Below, one piece after another: positions 52,506 through 61,466 of a stretch of 64,000 bases of DNA (its first letter is position 1; every line of letters begins with the position of its first letter). This stretch comes from Sphingomonas mollis (lineage in GTDB: Bacteria; Pseudomonadota; Alphaproteobacteria; Sphingomonadales; Sphingomonadaceae). The stretch lies in the NCBI RefSeq assembly GCF_016427505.1, contig NZ_JAELXS010000003.1:310001-374000 (forward strand), in the 5' to 3' direction. The translations under genes and the position numbers were made by a program. The notes beneath the pieces were generated by a model. The model was not told the DNA's origin and did not search any database. It worked only from the letters and a program-made list of their open reading frames with translations.

Positions 52506-52869
52506 CAGCGTCCAGGGCGCCAGCGGTTATCCGGTGACGCCGGACGGCCGCTATTTCGTGGTGCGGGGGCGGTTGTGGCGGATGGCTGATCCCAGCCTGT
52601 CGGAGGTCGAACGACAAAGGCTGGTCGACGAACTGATGCGCGCCCGGCGTGCGGTCGGCATCGCCAAGCGGGCGGAGACGCTGCTCGCCGAACGATCGGC
52701 TCGTGCGGCCGTCGACGAGGCAAAGCGGGCGCTGGGCGAACGCGGGCCGGTGTGGTGGCAGGACGGCGCACCCGATCTAAACCGGCATATGGCGCGCAAC
52801 ACGCCCTATGCGGACTGGTTCGCGAACCTGGGCCGATCCGGCGAAGGCGTGATCGATAAGATCGAGTGA
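52495..52869 (+). CDS. Conserved hypothetical protein (TTG start)
   Basis: 124 residues, cytosolic, with a basic helical middle (VERQRLVDELMRARRAVGIAKRAETLLAERSARAAVDEAKRAL) that could form a coiled coil. Function unknown. I choose TTG at 52495 because GGAGGA (52481-52486) is well placed; the longer frame runs through antisense-like Pro/Arg-rich sequence inside the upstream gene. It overlaps that gene by 11 bases. Confidence 0.65.
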   Translation: MPANSVQGASGYPVTPDGRYFVVRGRLWRMADPSLSEVERQRLVDELMRARRAVGIAKRAETLLAERSARAAVDEAKRALGERGPVWWQDGAPDLNRHMARNTPYADWFANLGRSGEGVIDKIE

Positions 52870-52880
52870 TGTGTAAGATA

Positions 52881-52957
52881 TGGTCGGGAAGAGAGGATTC
52901 GAACCTCCGGCCCCTGCCTCCCGAAGACAGTGCTCTACCAGGCTGAGCTACTCCCCG
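52881..52957 (-). tRNA. tRNA-Pro(CGG)
   Basis: Minus-strand cloverleaf of 77 bases including an encoded CCA (TGG at 52881-52883 on plus). Acceptor stem CGGGGAG pairs with CTTCCCG; the anticodon arm CTGTC-TTCGGGA-GGCAG gives anticodon CGG, reading the proline codon CCG; the T arm contains GGTTCGAATCC. It stands between two plus-strand genes. Confidence 0.95.
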
Positions 52958-53125
52958 ACGGAGTGCGGCAGGCGCTTCGAAAAAGGCCGACCGTGCTTGG
53001 AGGCGCGCCTATACCCAGCGTCCCCGACGGACGCAAGCGTCATGTGTCATTTCGGCATTCGCGCATCGCGCCGGCCGATCGGCGGCCCATTGGTATTGCC
53101 GGTCATTGGCATTAGGGGCGGGCGC

Positions 53126-53677
53126 GTGAACGATCTTGAAGCTGTCGCCTTCGTGCTGGGTGTAATCAATGTGACGCTGGTCGTGCGCCGGAGCATCTGG
53201 AACTATCCGTTCGGGATCGCGACGGTCGCGGTCTATGCCGTCGTGTTCGCCGAGGCGCGACTGTACAGCGACACGTTGTTGCAGGGGTTCTTCATTGTCG
53301 TGAACGGCTATGGCTGGGTTGCGTGGACGCGCAACCGGGCGGTGGCGGGGCAGGTGATGGTCGAGGCGATGACATGGCCCGCGCGGATCGGGTGGCTGAC
53401 CGGCATCGCGCTGGCCGCTGCGATCTGGGGAACGGGGATGCACCGCTTCACCGATGCCAGCATGCCATGGTGGGACGCGGCGCTGGCCGCCGCCAGCATC
53501 GCCGCGCAATGGCTGATGGCTAAGCGCAAATGGGAGAACTGGGTGCTGTGGATCGCGGTCGATATCGGGTCGATCGGGCTATACGTCATCAAGGGGCTGT
53601 GGCTGACGGCGGTGCTGTACGCCGTGTTCCTGATCCTGGCGACCTGGGGACTGATCGATTGGCGACGGCGGGCATGA
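53126..53677 (+). CDS. pnuC: Nicotinamide riboside transporter PnuC
   Basis: 183 residues, about 7 membrane helices. The signature WNYPFGIATVAVYAVVFAEARLYSDTLLQGFFIVVNGYGW and WENWVLWIAVDIGSIGLYVIKGLWLTAVLY match PnuC. It takes up nicotinamide riboside, trapped by phosphorylation. Start is GTG at 53126, giving the normal length; the longer frame runs over the tRNA. The stop overlaps the next ATG as ATGA. Confidence 0.9.
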   Translation: MNDLEAVAFVLGVINVTLVVRRSIWNYPFGIATVAVYAVVFAEARLYSDTLLQGFFIVVNGYGWVAWTRNRAVAGQVMVEAMTWPARIGWLTGIALAAAIWGTGMHRFTDASMPWWDAALAAASIAAQWLMAKRKWENWVLWIAVDIGSIGLYVIKGLWLTAVLYAVFLILATWGLIDWRRRA

Positions 53678-54192
53678 CGATCCGGTCGGTGTGCCTGCAT
53701 GGGCCGGAGAGCACCGGCAAGTCGACGGTCGGGCCACGGCTCGCGGCGTGGCTCGGGACCCCCTACGTCGCCGAATATGGCCGGGACTATGCCGAGGCGC
53801 ACGGCACCGACTTCGCGGTGGCCGATCTGGTCGCCATCGCCGAGGGGCATGACCGGCTGGCGCGGGGGGCGATCGCGACGGGGCCGCATCCGGTGATCCT
53901 CGACACCGATCCGCTGATGACGGCGGCGTGGGCGGCCATGTTGTTCGGGCGGCGCGACCCGTGGTTCGATGCGTGGACGGGGACGGCGGACCTGTACCTG
54001 CTGTTCGACATCGACCTGCCCTGGGTGGACGACGGCACGCGGCTGTTCGGTAGCGTCGAAGCGCGGGCGCGGTTCATGGCGGCGTCGGTGGCAGTGCTGG
54101 AAGAGCGGGGGCTGGCGTACGTCACGATCCGGGGATCGGGCGAGGCGCGATACGATGCGGCGAGGGCGGCGATCGAAGCCGCTTTGGCTTGA
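53674..54192 (+). CDS. NadR-like nicotinamide riboside kinase (AAA/P-loop)
   Basis: 172 residues. P-loop GPESTGKST at residues 9-17, then AEYGRDY and LDTDPLMTAAW, as in the C-terminal kinase domain of NadR/Ttd14. It probably phosphorylates nicotinamide riboside entering by PnuC, giving NMN. Coupled to pnuC by a 4-base overlap. No N-terminal HTH or adenylyltransferase domain is present. Confidence 0.88.
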   Translation: MTIRSVCLHGPESTGKSTVGPRLAAWLGTPYVAEYGRDYAEAHGTDFAVADLVAIAEGHDRLARGAIATGPHPVILDTDPLMTAAWAAMLFGRRDPWFDAWTGTADLYLLFDIDLPWVDDGTRLFGSVEARARFMAASVAVLEERGLAYVTIRGSGEARYDAARAAIEAALA

Positions 54193-54222
54193 GGCGTTTC
54201 CCCTGCTAGGGGCGGTGACAAT

Positions 54223-56046
54223 ATGGCTACCGACCTTTCCCGCATCCGCAACTTCTCCATCATCGCGCATATCGACCATGGCAAGTCGACGCTGGCCGAC
54301 CGGCTGATCCAACAGACGGGCGGGCTGACGGCGCGCGAGATGAGCGAGCAAGTCCTTGATAACATGGACATCGAGAAGGAGCGGGGGATCACGATCAAGG
54401 CCCAGACGGTGCGTCTGGCCTATCAGGCGAAGGACGGGCTGGATTACGTCCTGAACCTGATGGACACGCCGGGGCATGTCGACTTCGCGTACGAGGTCAG
54501 CCGGTCGCTGGCCGCGTGCGAGGGCGCGTTGCTGGTCGTGGACGCGGCGCAGGGGGTCGAGGCGCAGACGCTGGCCAATGTGTACCAGTCGATCGAGCAC
54601 GACCACGAGATCGTGCCGGTCATCAACAAGATCGACCTGCCCGCCGCCGAGCCCGAGAAAGTCCGCAAGGAAATCGAGGACGTGATCGGCATCGACGCGT
54701 CCGAGGCGGTGATGGCATCCGCGAAATCGGGGATCGGCATCGCCGAGATACTGGAAGCGATCGTGACCAAGATCCCGCCGCCCAAGGGCGATGCGGCCGC
54801 GCCGCTGAAGGCGATGCTGGTGGATAGCTGGTACGACCCGTATCTGGGCGTCGTCATCCTGATCCGCGTGATCGACGGCGTGTTGAAGCGCGGGCAGCAG
54901 ATCAAGTTCATGCAGGCGGGCACCACCCATCTGGTCGACCGGGTCGGCTGTTTCCGGCCGAAGATCGAGCAGTTGCAGGAACTGGGCACTGGTGAGATCG
55001 GCTTCATCACCGCGCAGATCAAGGACGTGGCGCAGGCGCGCGTCGGCGACACGCTGACCGACGCGAAGCGCCCGGCGGAGCACGCGCTGGAAGGCTTCAA
55101 GGAAGTGCAGCCGGTGGTGTTCTGCGGGTTGTTCCCGGTCGACGCCAACGACTTCGAGAAGCTGCGCGAATCGATCAGCAAGCTGCGACTGAACGATGCG
55201 TCGTTCAGTTTCGAGATGGAGACGTCGGCCGCACTGGGCTTCGGGTTCCGCTGCGGGTTCCTGGGCCTGCTGCATCTGGAGATCATCCAGGAACGCCTGA
55301 CGCGCGAATACGACCTGGACCTCATCACCACCGCGCCGTCGGTGGTATACCAGATCGAATTCACCCATCCCGACCCGGCGGGGATCACGCAGATCGACCT
55401 GCACAACCCCGCCGACATGCCCGATCCCAACAAGATCGCGACGATCAGCGAGCCGTGGATTCAGGCGACGATCTATGTCCCCGACGAATATCTCGGCAGC
55501 ATCCTGAAGCTGTGTCAGGACCGGCGCGGCATCCAGAAGAACCTGACCTATGTCGGCGGCCGCGCGCAGGCGACGTACGAACTGCCGCTGAACGAGGTGG
55601 TGTTCGATTTCTATGACCGGCTGAAATCGCTGTCGAAGGGCTATGCCAGCTTCGACTACACCCAGATCGGCTATCGCGAGGGTGATCTCGTCAAGATGAG
55701 CATCCTCGTCAACGAGGAGCCGGTCGATGCGCTGAGCATGATCGTCCATCGCGGCACGGCCGAGATTCGCGGGCGCGGCATGGTCGAGCGGCTGAAGGAC
55801 CTGATCCCCCGCCACCTGTTCAAGATCCCGATCCAGGCGGCGATCGGCGGCAAGGTGATCGCGCGCGAGACGATCAGCGCGATGCGCAAGGACGTGACCG
55901 CCAAATGCTATGGCGGCGACGCGACCCGCAAGAAGAAGCTGCTGGAGAAGCAGAAGAAGGGCAAGGCGAAGATGCGGGAATATGGCTCGGTGAGCATTCC
56001 GCAGGAGGCGTTTATTGCGGCGCTCAGGATGGGCGACGACGCCTGA
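54223..56046 (+). CDS. lepA: Elongation factor 4 (LepA), back-translocating GTPase
   Basis: 607 residues. GTPase motifs [26 protein letters not shown] and NKIDLPAA; LepA-specific C-terminal domain with [40 protein letters not shown]. It acts on ribosomes under ionic or stress conditions. The start is the ATG at 54223. A small CCCCTGCTAGGGG hairpin lies just upstream. Confidence 0.97.
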   Translation: MATDLSRIRNFSIIAHIDHGKSTLADRLIQQTGGLTAREMSEQVLDNMDIEKERGITIKAQTVRLAYQAKDGLDYVLNLMDTPGHVDFAYEVSRSLAACEGALLVVDAAQGVEAQTLANVYQSIEHDHEIVPVINKIDLPAAEPEKVRKEIEDVIGIDASEAVMASAKSGIGIAEILEAIVTKIPPPKGDAAAPLKAMLVDSWYDPYLGVVILIRVIDGVLKRGQQIKFMQAGTTHLVDRVGCFRPKIEQLQELGTGEIGFITAQIKDVAQARVGDTLTDAKRPAEHALEGFKEVQPVVFCGLFPVDANDFEKLRESISKLRLNDASFSFEMETSAALGFGFRCGFLGLLHLEIIQERLTREYDLDLITTAPSVVYQIEFTHPDPAGITQIDLHNPADMPDPNKIATISEPWIQATIYVPDEYLGSILKLCQDRRGIQKNLTYVGGRAQATYELPLNEVVFDFYDRLKSLSKGYASFDYTQIGYREGDLVKMSILVNEEPVDALSMIVHRGTAEIRGRGMVERLKDLIPRHLFKIPIQAAIGGKVIARETISAMRKDVTAKCYGGDATRKKKLLEKQKKGKAKMREYGSVSIPQEAFIAALRMGDDA

Positions 56047-56360
56047 GGCCAAGGAGGGGATTGCGCAGCAATCGCCGAGTTGGACGAGGATCAGCGTCGC
56101 GCCGGCCGACGGCCGGGCGAGCCTGTCCTCGCCCGTGTCGATCGACGACGCGGCTTCGCCGCGGCGTGGGGTTGGGGACGAGCCTCTCACATCGCGCATC
56201 ATTTGCGGACAGGCTCACCCCCGACCCCTCCCGCGAGCGGGAGGGGAGGAGGCAACACATGTTTTTGAAACATTCCTGACTTTGGACGGAACGACGGGAT
56301 GACTGACGCGCTGCGGTATCGACCGGGTGGCGTGTGCCGCCCTCCCGAGGGAGACGAGAC
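56047..56360. repeat. Non-coding region with stacked palindromes
   Basis: About 310 bases after lepA with no credible gene. It holds GATTGC-GCA-GCAATC (56059-56073), GAGCCTGTCC (56119-56128) inverted against GGACAGGCTC (56207-56216), and CCCCTCCCGC (56225-56234) inverted against GCGGGAGGGG (56237-56246). They resemble dispersed sphingomonad intergenic elements. They may form one structured RNA end for lepA. Confidence 0.55.
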
Positions 56361-56903
56361 GTGCAGGGACTGGACCAGATACTCGGATCGAGCGGGATGA
56401 ACGTCGATGCGCTGGCGGCGCAGTTCGGGATCAGCCCGGATCAGGCGCGATCGGCACTGTCCACGCTGATGCCGTCGGTGCTGGGCGGTTTTCAGAATCA
56501 GGCGGCGGCGGGCGATCCCTCCTCGGTCGCGCAGGCGGCGGGGGCGGTCGATCAGCCGACGACGGATGCGGGCAACGATATCCTCGGCCGCATCTTCGGC
56601 AGCAAGGATGTGAGCCGGCAGGTCGCCGATCAGGCAGCAGGCGAGACGGGCGTGTCGCAGACGATCCTGAAGGCGATGCTGCCGATCGTCGCGGCGATGG
56701 TCGCGCGGCATCTGGCGACCAGTGGCGGCGGCGGGGGCGGCGGGCTGGGTGGTATTCTGGCATCGGTGCTGGGTGGTGGTGCTGGCAATCAGAACGCCGG
56801 TGCCGCCGGTGGGCTTGGCAGTCTGGGGGGATTGGGTGGCCTGATCGGCGGTAGCGGTGGCGGGAATCCGCTTGATACTATTTTCGGCAATCTTCGTCGC
56901 TGA
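56361..56903 (+). CDS. DUF937 domain protein
   Basis: 180 residues of the DUF937 family: Gln-rich N-terminus, helical segment VDALAAQFGISPDQARSALSTLMPSVLGGF, then VADQAAGETGVSQTILKAMLPIVAAMVARHLA and a Gly/Gln-rich tail ending NPLDTIFGNL. No signal peptide. Function unknown. Start at GTG 56361 behind a GAGG/GGAGA site; ATG 56398 is an alternative. A second ORF in another frame over the same bases is a shadow. Confidence 0.75.
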   Translation: MQGLDQILGSSGMNVDALAAQFGISPDQARSALSTLMPSVLGGFQNQAAAGDPSSVAQAAGAVDQPTTDAGNDILGRIFGSKDVSRQVADQAAGETGVSQTILKAMLPIVAAMVARHLATSGGGGGGGLGGILASVLGGGAGNQNAGAAGGLGSLGGLGGLIGGSGGGNPLDTIFGNLRR

Positions 56904-57036
56904 GGGTGAGTGAAATCTCAAGGCTCGACCTTCATACCGTGTGGTGAGGCGGTAGCGCGTGATTGTGTGGAGCGGACCTACATTCCCCTAAGATTGGCAA
57001 TGTTCGCTCAGTAGCGGACAATCCGACAGTAGCGAG

Positions 57037-58059
57037 CTATTGCGGAAGCTCTCCTACTTGATCTTCTAAGTATCGACGCATGATTTGCCGCGAGAGAGTC
57101 GGGGCCTCAGAGCCCAAGCTAATAATTTCGCTTTGGGTGAGGCGACGTACCCCGTGGAACAGCGCGCTACGTAATTTATATATGCGATCCCAATCATCGG
57201 CGCGATCCTCCATGCCCAAGCGGGCCAACATCTTCTTGACGCGATCTGAAATCCCTATGTTGAACATGCCGGCAACAGCTTTTCGTAAAACAACCTTATC
57301 AGCCTCGATGATCGTGGCGTCCGTCTCTAAGCTGTCGCGTATTTTCTTGATCCATTCCTTCTGCTTAGAGCTTCGTTTTTCGTTGACGGCAAGCAATTCT
57401 ACCGCCGCTAACGAGAGAGTTGCGGCTGCGACAGGGTGGTTGCTCATCATTGCGGCGTTCAACAGCTCACAGGATAGAAAGCCTGCCTCGCTAAGTCTGT
57501 TAATCTGTTTGGCAGATTGGTTCATTGCATCGATGTAAGGTTCAATCACAAATTTTATTGTAAGATTGCCCTCCACGGTTATGATACGGGACGTGACTGT
57601 CGCTGGATAAACATCTAAGCCGTGAACATCATCTCGCAACCAGACGCCAGTGTCGCGAAGCACTGCCTCTTTGATTTCATTGCAGAACTGGCCGGTGGGA
57701 CGATTGTCACCGCCGACGTCCACAGGCAATCCACGAAGCGCGCAGATGATCGAGAGGGAGCGCTGTAGTTCCTGCCCAAACTGAGTAGCAGCCTCCAGCG
57801 TCGGAAATCTAGTCGCTGAGAACACAACCCAGGCATCCGTGCCGAGGGATTGTTCGCGTTGTCGAGGATGAAGCCAAACTCTTCGTCCTTTAAACGTCAG
57901 CTTAAGGGATTTCTCATCGGTGTTGAGCTTGCTGCCGAAGCGTACCCGGAGCCGCAGCTTAAAAGATGAAGTTTTCCCGGCAGCTGCCAATCGCGCTCCA
58001 ATGCGATCAAATATTTGCTTTCGACCATCAATAAATTTCGTGAGCTCGTTTTCAGCCAT
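57037..58059 (-). CDS. Orphan protein with HEPN-like R-x4-H motif, lower-GC gene
   Basis: 340 residues, no signal peptide or membrane helix. Residues about 1-170 are unrecognised; the helical C-terminal part (175-340) ends with IYKLRSALFHGVRRL, in which R297-x4-H302 matches the catalytic motif of HEPN RNase domains of the Apea-like type. Base composition is visibly AT-richer and codon choice less GC-biased than all neighbours, a sign of horizontal transfer. No adjacent antitoxin gene is evident. It may be a stress or anti-phage effector, or simply an unrelated orphan. Confidence 0.7.
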   Translation of the reverse strand: MAENELTKFIDGRKQIFDRIGARLAAAGKTSSFKLRLRVRFGSKLNTDEKSLKLTFKGRRVWLHPRQREQSLGTDAWVVFSATRFPTLEAATQFGQELQRSLSIICALRGLPVDVGGDNRPTGQFCNEIKEAVLRDTGVWLRDDVHGLDVYPATVTSRIITVEGNLTIKFVIEPYIDAMNQSAKQINRLSEAGFLSCELLNAAMMSNHPVAAATLSLAAVELLAVNEKRSSKQKEWIKKIRDSLETDATIIEADKVVLRKAVAGMFNIGISDRVKKMLARLGMEDRADDWDRIYKLRSALFHGVRRLTQSEIISLGSEAPTLSRQIMRRYLEDQVGELPQ

Positions 58060-58206
58060 ATCAGCGCGCTCCTTGCCGCAACATCGAGCATAACGGCGAC
58101 GAATCGGCCTACAATCCCGCCGACGACTGTATTTAATATGTGCTATTGATTCCGCTAAGGCGAAGGGGGGTAGATCGTTTCCTGCTGGTGCCGGACGGGG
58201 GCCGGA

Positions 58207-59118
58207 TTACCCCTTCCACTCATCCGGCGGCCGGCCTGATGCCATGAACAGGGCGAAGCGGGCGTCGCGGTCGCGTTTGGCGGCGCCGGCTTCCCATGCC
58301 GCCTTGTCCGCTTCTCGCTGACGGTTCCATTCGCCGCTCGCCTTGCTGGCGGCGATCGCGGCGACGGCGTTGGCGATAGCGTCGCGCTGGTCGGGCAGGT
58401 CAAGGGTTTGCCAGCTTTCGTCGCCGGGGGTGGCGTCAGCAGGCTCTTCGAAGAGGAGCGCTTCGGCGGGTTCGATGGCGTCCGGATGGTCATCGGGCAT
58501 CGCATCCGACGGGACGAAGGCGATGGCGGGGTTATCGGGCGGGGCCGTCGCCCGGCTGCGCGCGGCGCAGGCGGTGAGGATGGCGGCGATCTGGTCCTGC
58601 GCGGCGTCGTCGAGGTCGAGGCCCTCGAACGCGGCGATCAGGGTGTTGGCGGGCGCGTCGTCGGCGGGCGCCTCGACCTGTGTGGGGCGGGCGGGGCGGA
58701 AGCTGCCCGATTGGGGGCGGGCGCCGTAGTGGCGCAGGATGAACATGATGAGGCGGTCGTTCTTGCGGCGGCGATACCCGAGCAATTGGCCGCCGGCGAT
58801 GACGGGGACGAGCTGACCGTTCAGGGCGCGGTCGAACGCCTCGTCCTTCAGGCGGAGGACGCCCATGTCGAGCGCGGCTTCCCAGGCGCGGGCGAACCCT
58901 TCCGCGCCGGGTTGGCGGCGGAGGTAATAGGCGCTCTCGCTGCTCATGTTGACCTGTGCGGCGGCGCGGGTGACGGAGCCGGTATCGGCCAGCGCCTCGA
59001 TGAAGGCGACCTGGCGGGCGGGTGTCCAGCCGTCGTGGCGGGGCTTGCGGCGGGGGACCGGATCGAAGGCCGGCAGCGAGGGGCGCTGGTCGCGCGGAGT
59101 GGGGGTGCGGTCTATCAT
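58207..59118 (-). CDS. Hypothetical HTH-like DNA-associated protein
   Basis: 303 residues. The N-terminal part (WTPARQVAFIEALADTGSVTRAAAQVNMSSESAYYLRR, about 31-68) is a helix-turn-helix-like segment resembling phage terminase small subunits and related transposon-type HTHs. A long acidic, Ala/Pro-rich region follows and a basic C-terminal end. No phage gene is next to it. Function unknown. AT-rich promoter-like sequence between it and the orphan gene suggests separate transcription. Confidence 0.6.
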   Translation of the reverse strand: MIDRTPTPRDQRPSLPAFDPVPRRKPRHDGWTPARQVAFIEALADTGSVTRAAAQVNMSSESAYYLRRQPGAEGFARAWEAALDMGVLRLKDEAFDRALNGQLVPVIAGGQLLGYRRRKNDRLIMFILRHYGARPQSGSFRPARPTQVEAPADDAPANTLIAAFEGLDLDDAAQDQIAAILTACAARSRATAPPDNPAIAFVPSDAMPDDHPDAIEPAEALLFEEPADATPGDESWQTLDLPDQRDAIANAVAAIAASKASGEWNRQREADKAAWEAGAAKRDRDARFALFMASGRPPDEWKG

Positions 59119-59177
59119 GACCGCGGGTACTAACCTATCTGGTTGGCTGTAGGACAGGGGCGGGTGCGGCGTTCCCC

Positions 59178-60014
59178 TTAGCGGGTAGGCACCCAGCCGA
59201 GTTCGCCGCTGATCGCGGCGGCGATGTCGAGGACGCGGGGAGCAAGCGCGGCCATCGCGGCGTCGTCGAGATTCTGTGCGGCGGTGGCGACGCTGATCGC
59301 GGCGACGATGCGGCCGGCGGCGTCGCGGATCGGCGCGGCGACGGAGCGGATGCGGTCGGGCGGGGGACCCTGCTGAATGACGACGCCGGTGCGGACATGC
59401 TCGTGCATCCGCGCCTCCCAGCCGGGGGTGGTGTGGCGGTCGCCGCCCTCCACGAACAGGCGGGTCCAGGTGGCGGGATCGTCGTCGAGCATCAGCGCCT
59501 TGCCCATGCCGGTGTCGGGCAGGGCGCGACGGTCGCCCGGGCGGGTGGAGACGCCGACATGCTCGCGGCCCGAATGCCGGTCGAGATGCACCGAGAAATC
59601 GCCGTCGCGGCGGCCGAGGAAGATGCTCAACCCCTCGGTCATGACGAAGCGTTCGAAATAGGGGCGGCAGATGCTCAGGATGTTGACCTGCTCGGCGGCG
59701 CGCGAGGCGGCGTACATCAGGCGGGGGCCGAGGCGCAGCGTGCCGTCCGCCCCGCGGCCGAGCATCTGGCGGGCGACGAGCGCGGCGATGAAGCGCGCGG
59801 CGGTGGCACGGGTGAGGCCGGTTTCGCGGATCACGTCGGCGGCGGTCATCGGGCGCATGGCGACGAGTTCGAGGATGTCGAGGCCGCGGAACAGCGTCTG
59901 CGCGCCGGCGGTTTCGCGCGCCAGCGGGTCGGCGGTCGCGATGTCGGGCGCGTCGTCTTCGTCGATCGGGGCGCTCAGGGTGAGGGAGGAATCAGGCACG
60001 GTGGCAGCGCTCAT
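59178..60014 (-). CDS. IclR family transcriptional regulator
   Basis: 278 residues. A 36-residue extra N-terminus, then a winged HTH (RGLDILELVAMRPMTAADVIRETGLTRATAARFIAALVARQML) and an IclR effector domain (about 110-270) with SVHLDRHSGREHVGVSTRPGDRRALPDTGMGKALML. Effector and targets unknown. Flanked by the HTH protein gene and DUF1501. Confidence 0.9.
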   Translation of the reverse strand: MSAATVPDSSLTLSAPIDEDDAPDIATADPLARETAGAQTLFRGLDILELVAMRPMTAADVIRETGLTRATAARFIAALVARQMLGRGADGTLRLGPRLMYAASRAAEQVNILSICRPYFERFVMTEGLSIFLGRRDGDFSVHLDRHSGREHVGVSTRPGDRRALPDTGMGKALMLDDDPATWTRLFVEGGDRHTTPGWEARMHEHVRTGVVIQQGPPPDRIRSVAAPIRDAAGRIVAAISVATAAQNLDDAAMAALAPRVLDIAAAISGELGWVPTR

Positions 60015-60077
60015 AGCGCGAGCCGGGGGCGACGCGCCATCGCTATGTCTCGGATCGGCCCGATCGGATGCGATTCG

Positions 60078-61466
60078 TCAGACGAAGCCGAGTTTCCAGG
60101 CGGAGCGGTTATAGTTGCCGATGTTGGGCAGGACGGTGGGCAGATCGGTGTCGGACACGCCGAACCAGTTTGCGAGGGTGGCGGCATATTGATCGACCGC
60201 GATGGTCGGAAGCAGGCGGCCCTGCCCGACATCGTCGGCGGTACCGTTGCCGATCGCGGGCGGTGTGCCATAGAAGCGCTTGCCGCGCACCGCGCCGCCC
60301 ATCGCGAAGTGCATCGATCCCCAGCCATGATCCGACCCGTCGTCGTTGGATTGCAGCGTGCGGCCGAAATCGGACGCGGTGAAGCTGGTGACGCGGTCGG
60401 CGACGCCCAGCGCGACGGTGGTGTCGTAGAACGCCTTCATCCCGTCGGCGACCTTCGCCATCAGGCCGGGATGCTGCGCGACGAGGTTGTCGTGCAGGTC
60501 GAAGCCGCCGAGCGAGACGAAGAACACCTGCCGCTTCACGCCCAGTTCCGACGAGACGGAGATCAGGCGAGCGACCATCTTCAACTGGTCGGCGAGGCTG
60601 TTGCCGGTGGGGAACAGCGGGAAACCGACGGCGGGGGCGCCGGCCAGCGCACCGGCGACCTGCGCGTAGGTGTCGAGCGCGCGTTTCGAGACGCGGGCGT
60701 GTTCGTCGCCCAGCAGGCTGCCGGGGGCGGTGGTCATCAGGGTGCGCAGCGTGGTGGCGGCGGCGGCGGAACCGTACATCGTCTTCGCGTTGTTCAGCAG
60801 CGCGATCGGGCCGCCGGTGCCGACCGAATATTGCACGGCATTGCGGCCGGTCAGGTACACCGCATTGCCGCTGGCGTTGATGCAGGTGAGTGCGGCGGTG
60901 CCGTTGCCGTTCTGGAACACATCGCCGATGCGACCGCCCCAGCCGGACGTCGCGCCTTCCGGGCTGGACGCCTGGAAATAGCTTTGCTGGTCGTTGTGGC
61001 TGAACAGCTTGGGCGGCAGGCGGACCGAATTCGCCTGATACTGCGCCTTGGTGGTCGGCTGGACGAGGGTGCCGACGTTCAGGATCGGGGCGAGCTGGCC
61101 GCCGGCGAACAGCGGCATCAGCGAGGTCATCGTCGGCGCCAGCGCATATTGGCGGCCGCCGGTCAGCGCCTCGGTGGGGCTAAGCAGCGTAGCGGCGAGC
61201 GATTCGCGGGTGTGGGCGATGTTGCTGCGCGCGGCGCGGTATTGATCGTAGCTGGCCTGGTCGTAGGGGGTCAGCGTGTTGGCGTAATCGTTGCCGCCGT
61301 ACAGGAAGATGCAGACCAGCGCCTTGTAATCGGTGGCGGTGGCGGCGGCCGCCTCGCCGATCGCGCCCAGACTGGTGACGAAGGGCGCGGCGACGCCGGC
61401 CATCCCGAGCGCGCCGGACCGCTTCAGGAAGGCGCGGCGGGACTGGTCGTGATCGAAGCAGCTCAT
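60078..61466 (-). CDS. DUF1501 domain protein, Tat-exported
   Basis: 462 residues. Tat-type signal SRRAFLKRSGALGMAGVAAP, then the DUF1501 core: VCIFLYGGNDYANTLTPYDQ, VFFVSLGGFDLHDNLVAQHPGLM, TASDFGRTLQSNDDGSDHGWGSMHFAMGG. DUF1501 and DUF1800 proteins occur as an adjacent pair; they have sulfatase-like fold features (His/Asp-rich motifs) and unknown substrate. It overlaps DUF1800 by one base (TGATG). Confidence 0.9.
   Translation of the reverse strand: MSCFDHDQSRRAFLKRSGALGMAGVAAPFVTSLGAIGEAAAATATDYKALVCIFLYGGNDYANTLTPYDQASYDQYRAARSNIAHTRESLAATLLSPTEALTGGRQYALAPTMTSLMPLFAGGQLAPILNVGTLVQPTTKAQYQANSVRLPPKLFSHNDQQSYFQASSPEGATSGWGGRIGDVFQNGNGTAALTCINASGNAVYLTGRNAVQYSVGTGGPIALLNNAKTMYGSAAAATTLRTLMTTAPGSLLGDEHARVSKRALDTYAQVAGALAGAPAVGFPLFPTGNSLADQLKMVARLISVSSELGVKRQVFFVSLGGFDLHDNLVAQHPGLMAKVADGMKAFYDTTVALGVADRVTSFTASDFGRTLQSNDDGSDHGWGSMHFAMGGAVRGKRFYGTPPAIGNGTADDVGQGRLLPTIAVDQYAATLANWFGVSDTDLPTVLPNIGNYNRSAWKLGFV

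Noticed and set aside
52958..53125. Riboswitch before pnuC
   Set aside because: No conserved NAD- or TPP-type motif is recognisable in the leader; cannot be excluded without a covariance search.
56327..56854. 175-residue frame overlapping the DUF937 gene
   Set aside because: Gly/Arg-rich out-of-frame reading; the DUF937 frame has recognisable family sequence.
57037..59118. Prophage or genomic island remnant
   Set aside because: Only one gene has odd composition; no integrase, tRNA-end att repeat, portal or capsid genes. The tRNA-Pro at 52881 has no visible 3'-end duplicate nearby that I could find by eye.
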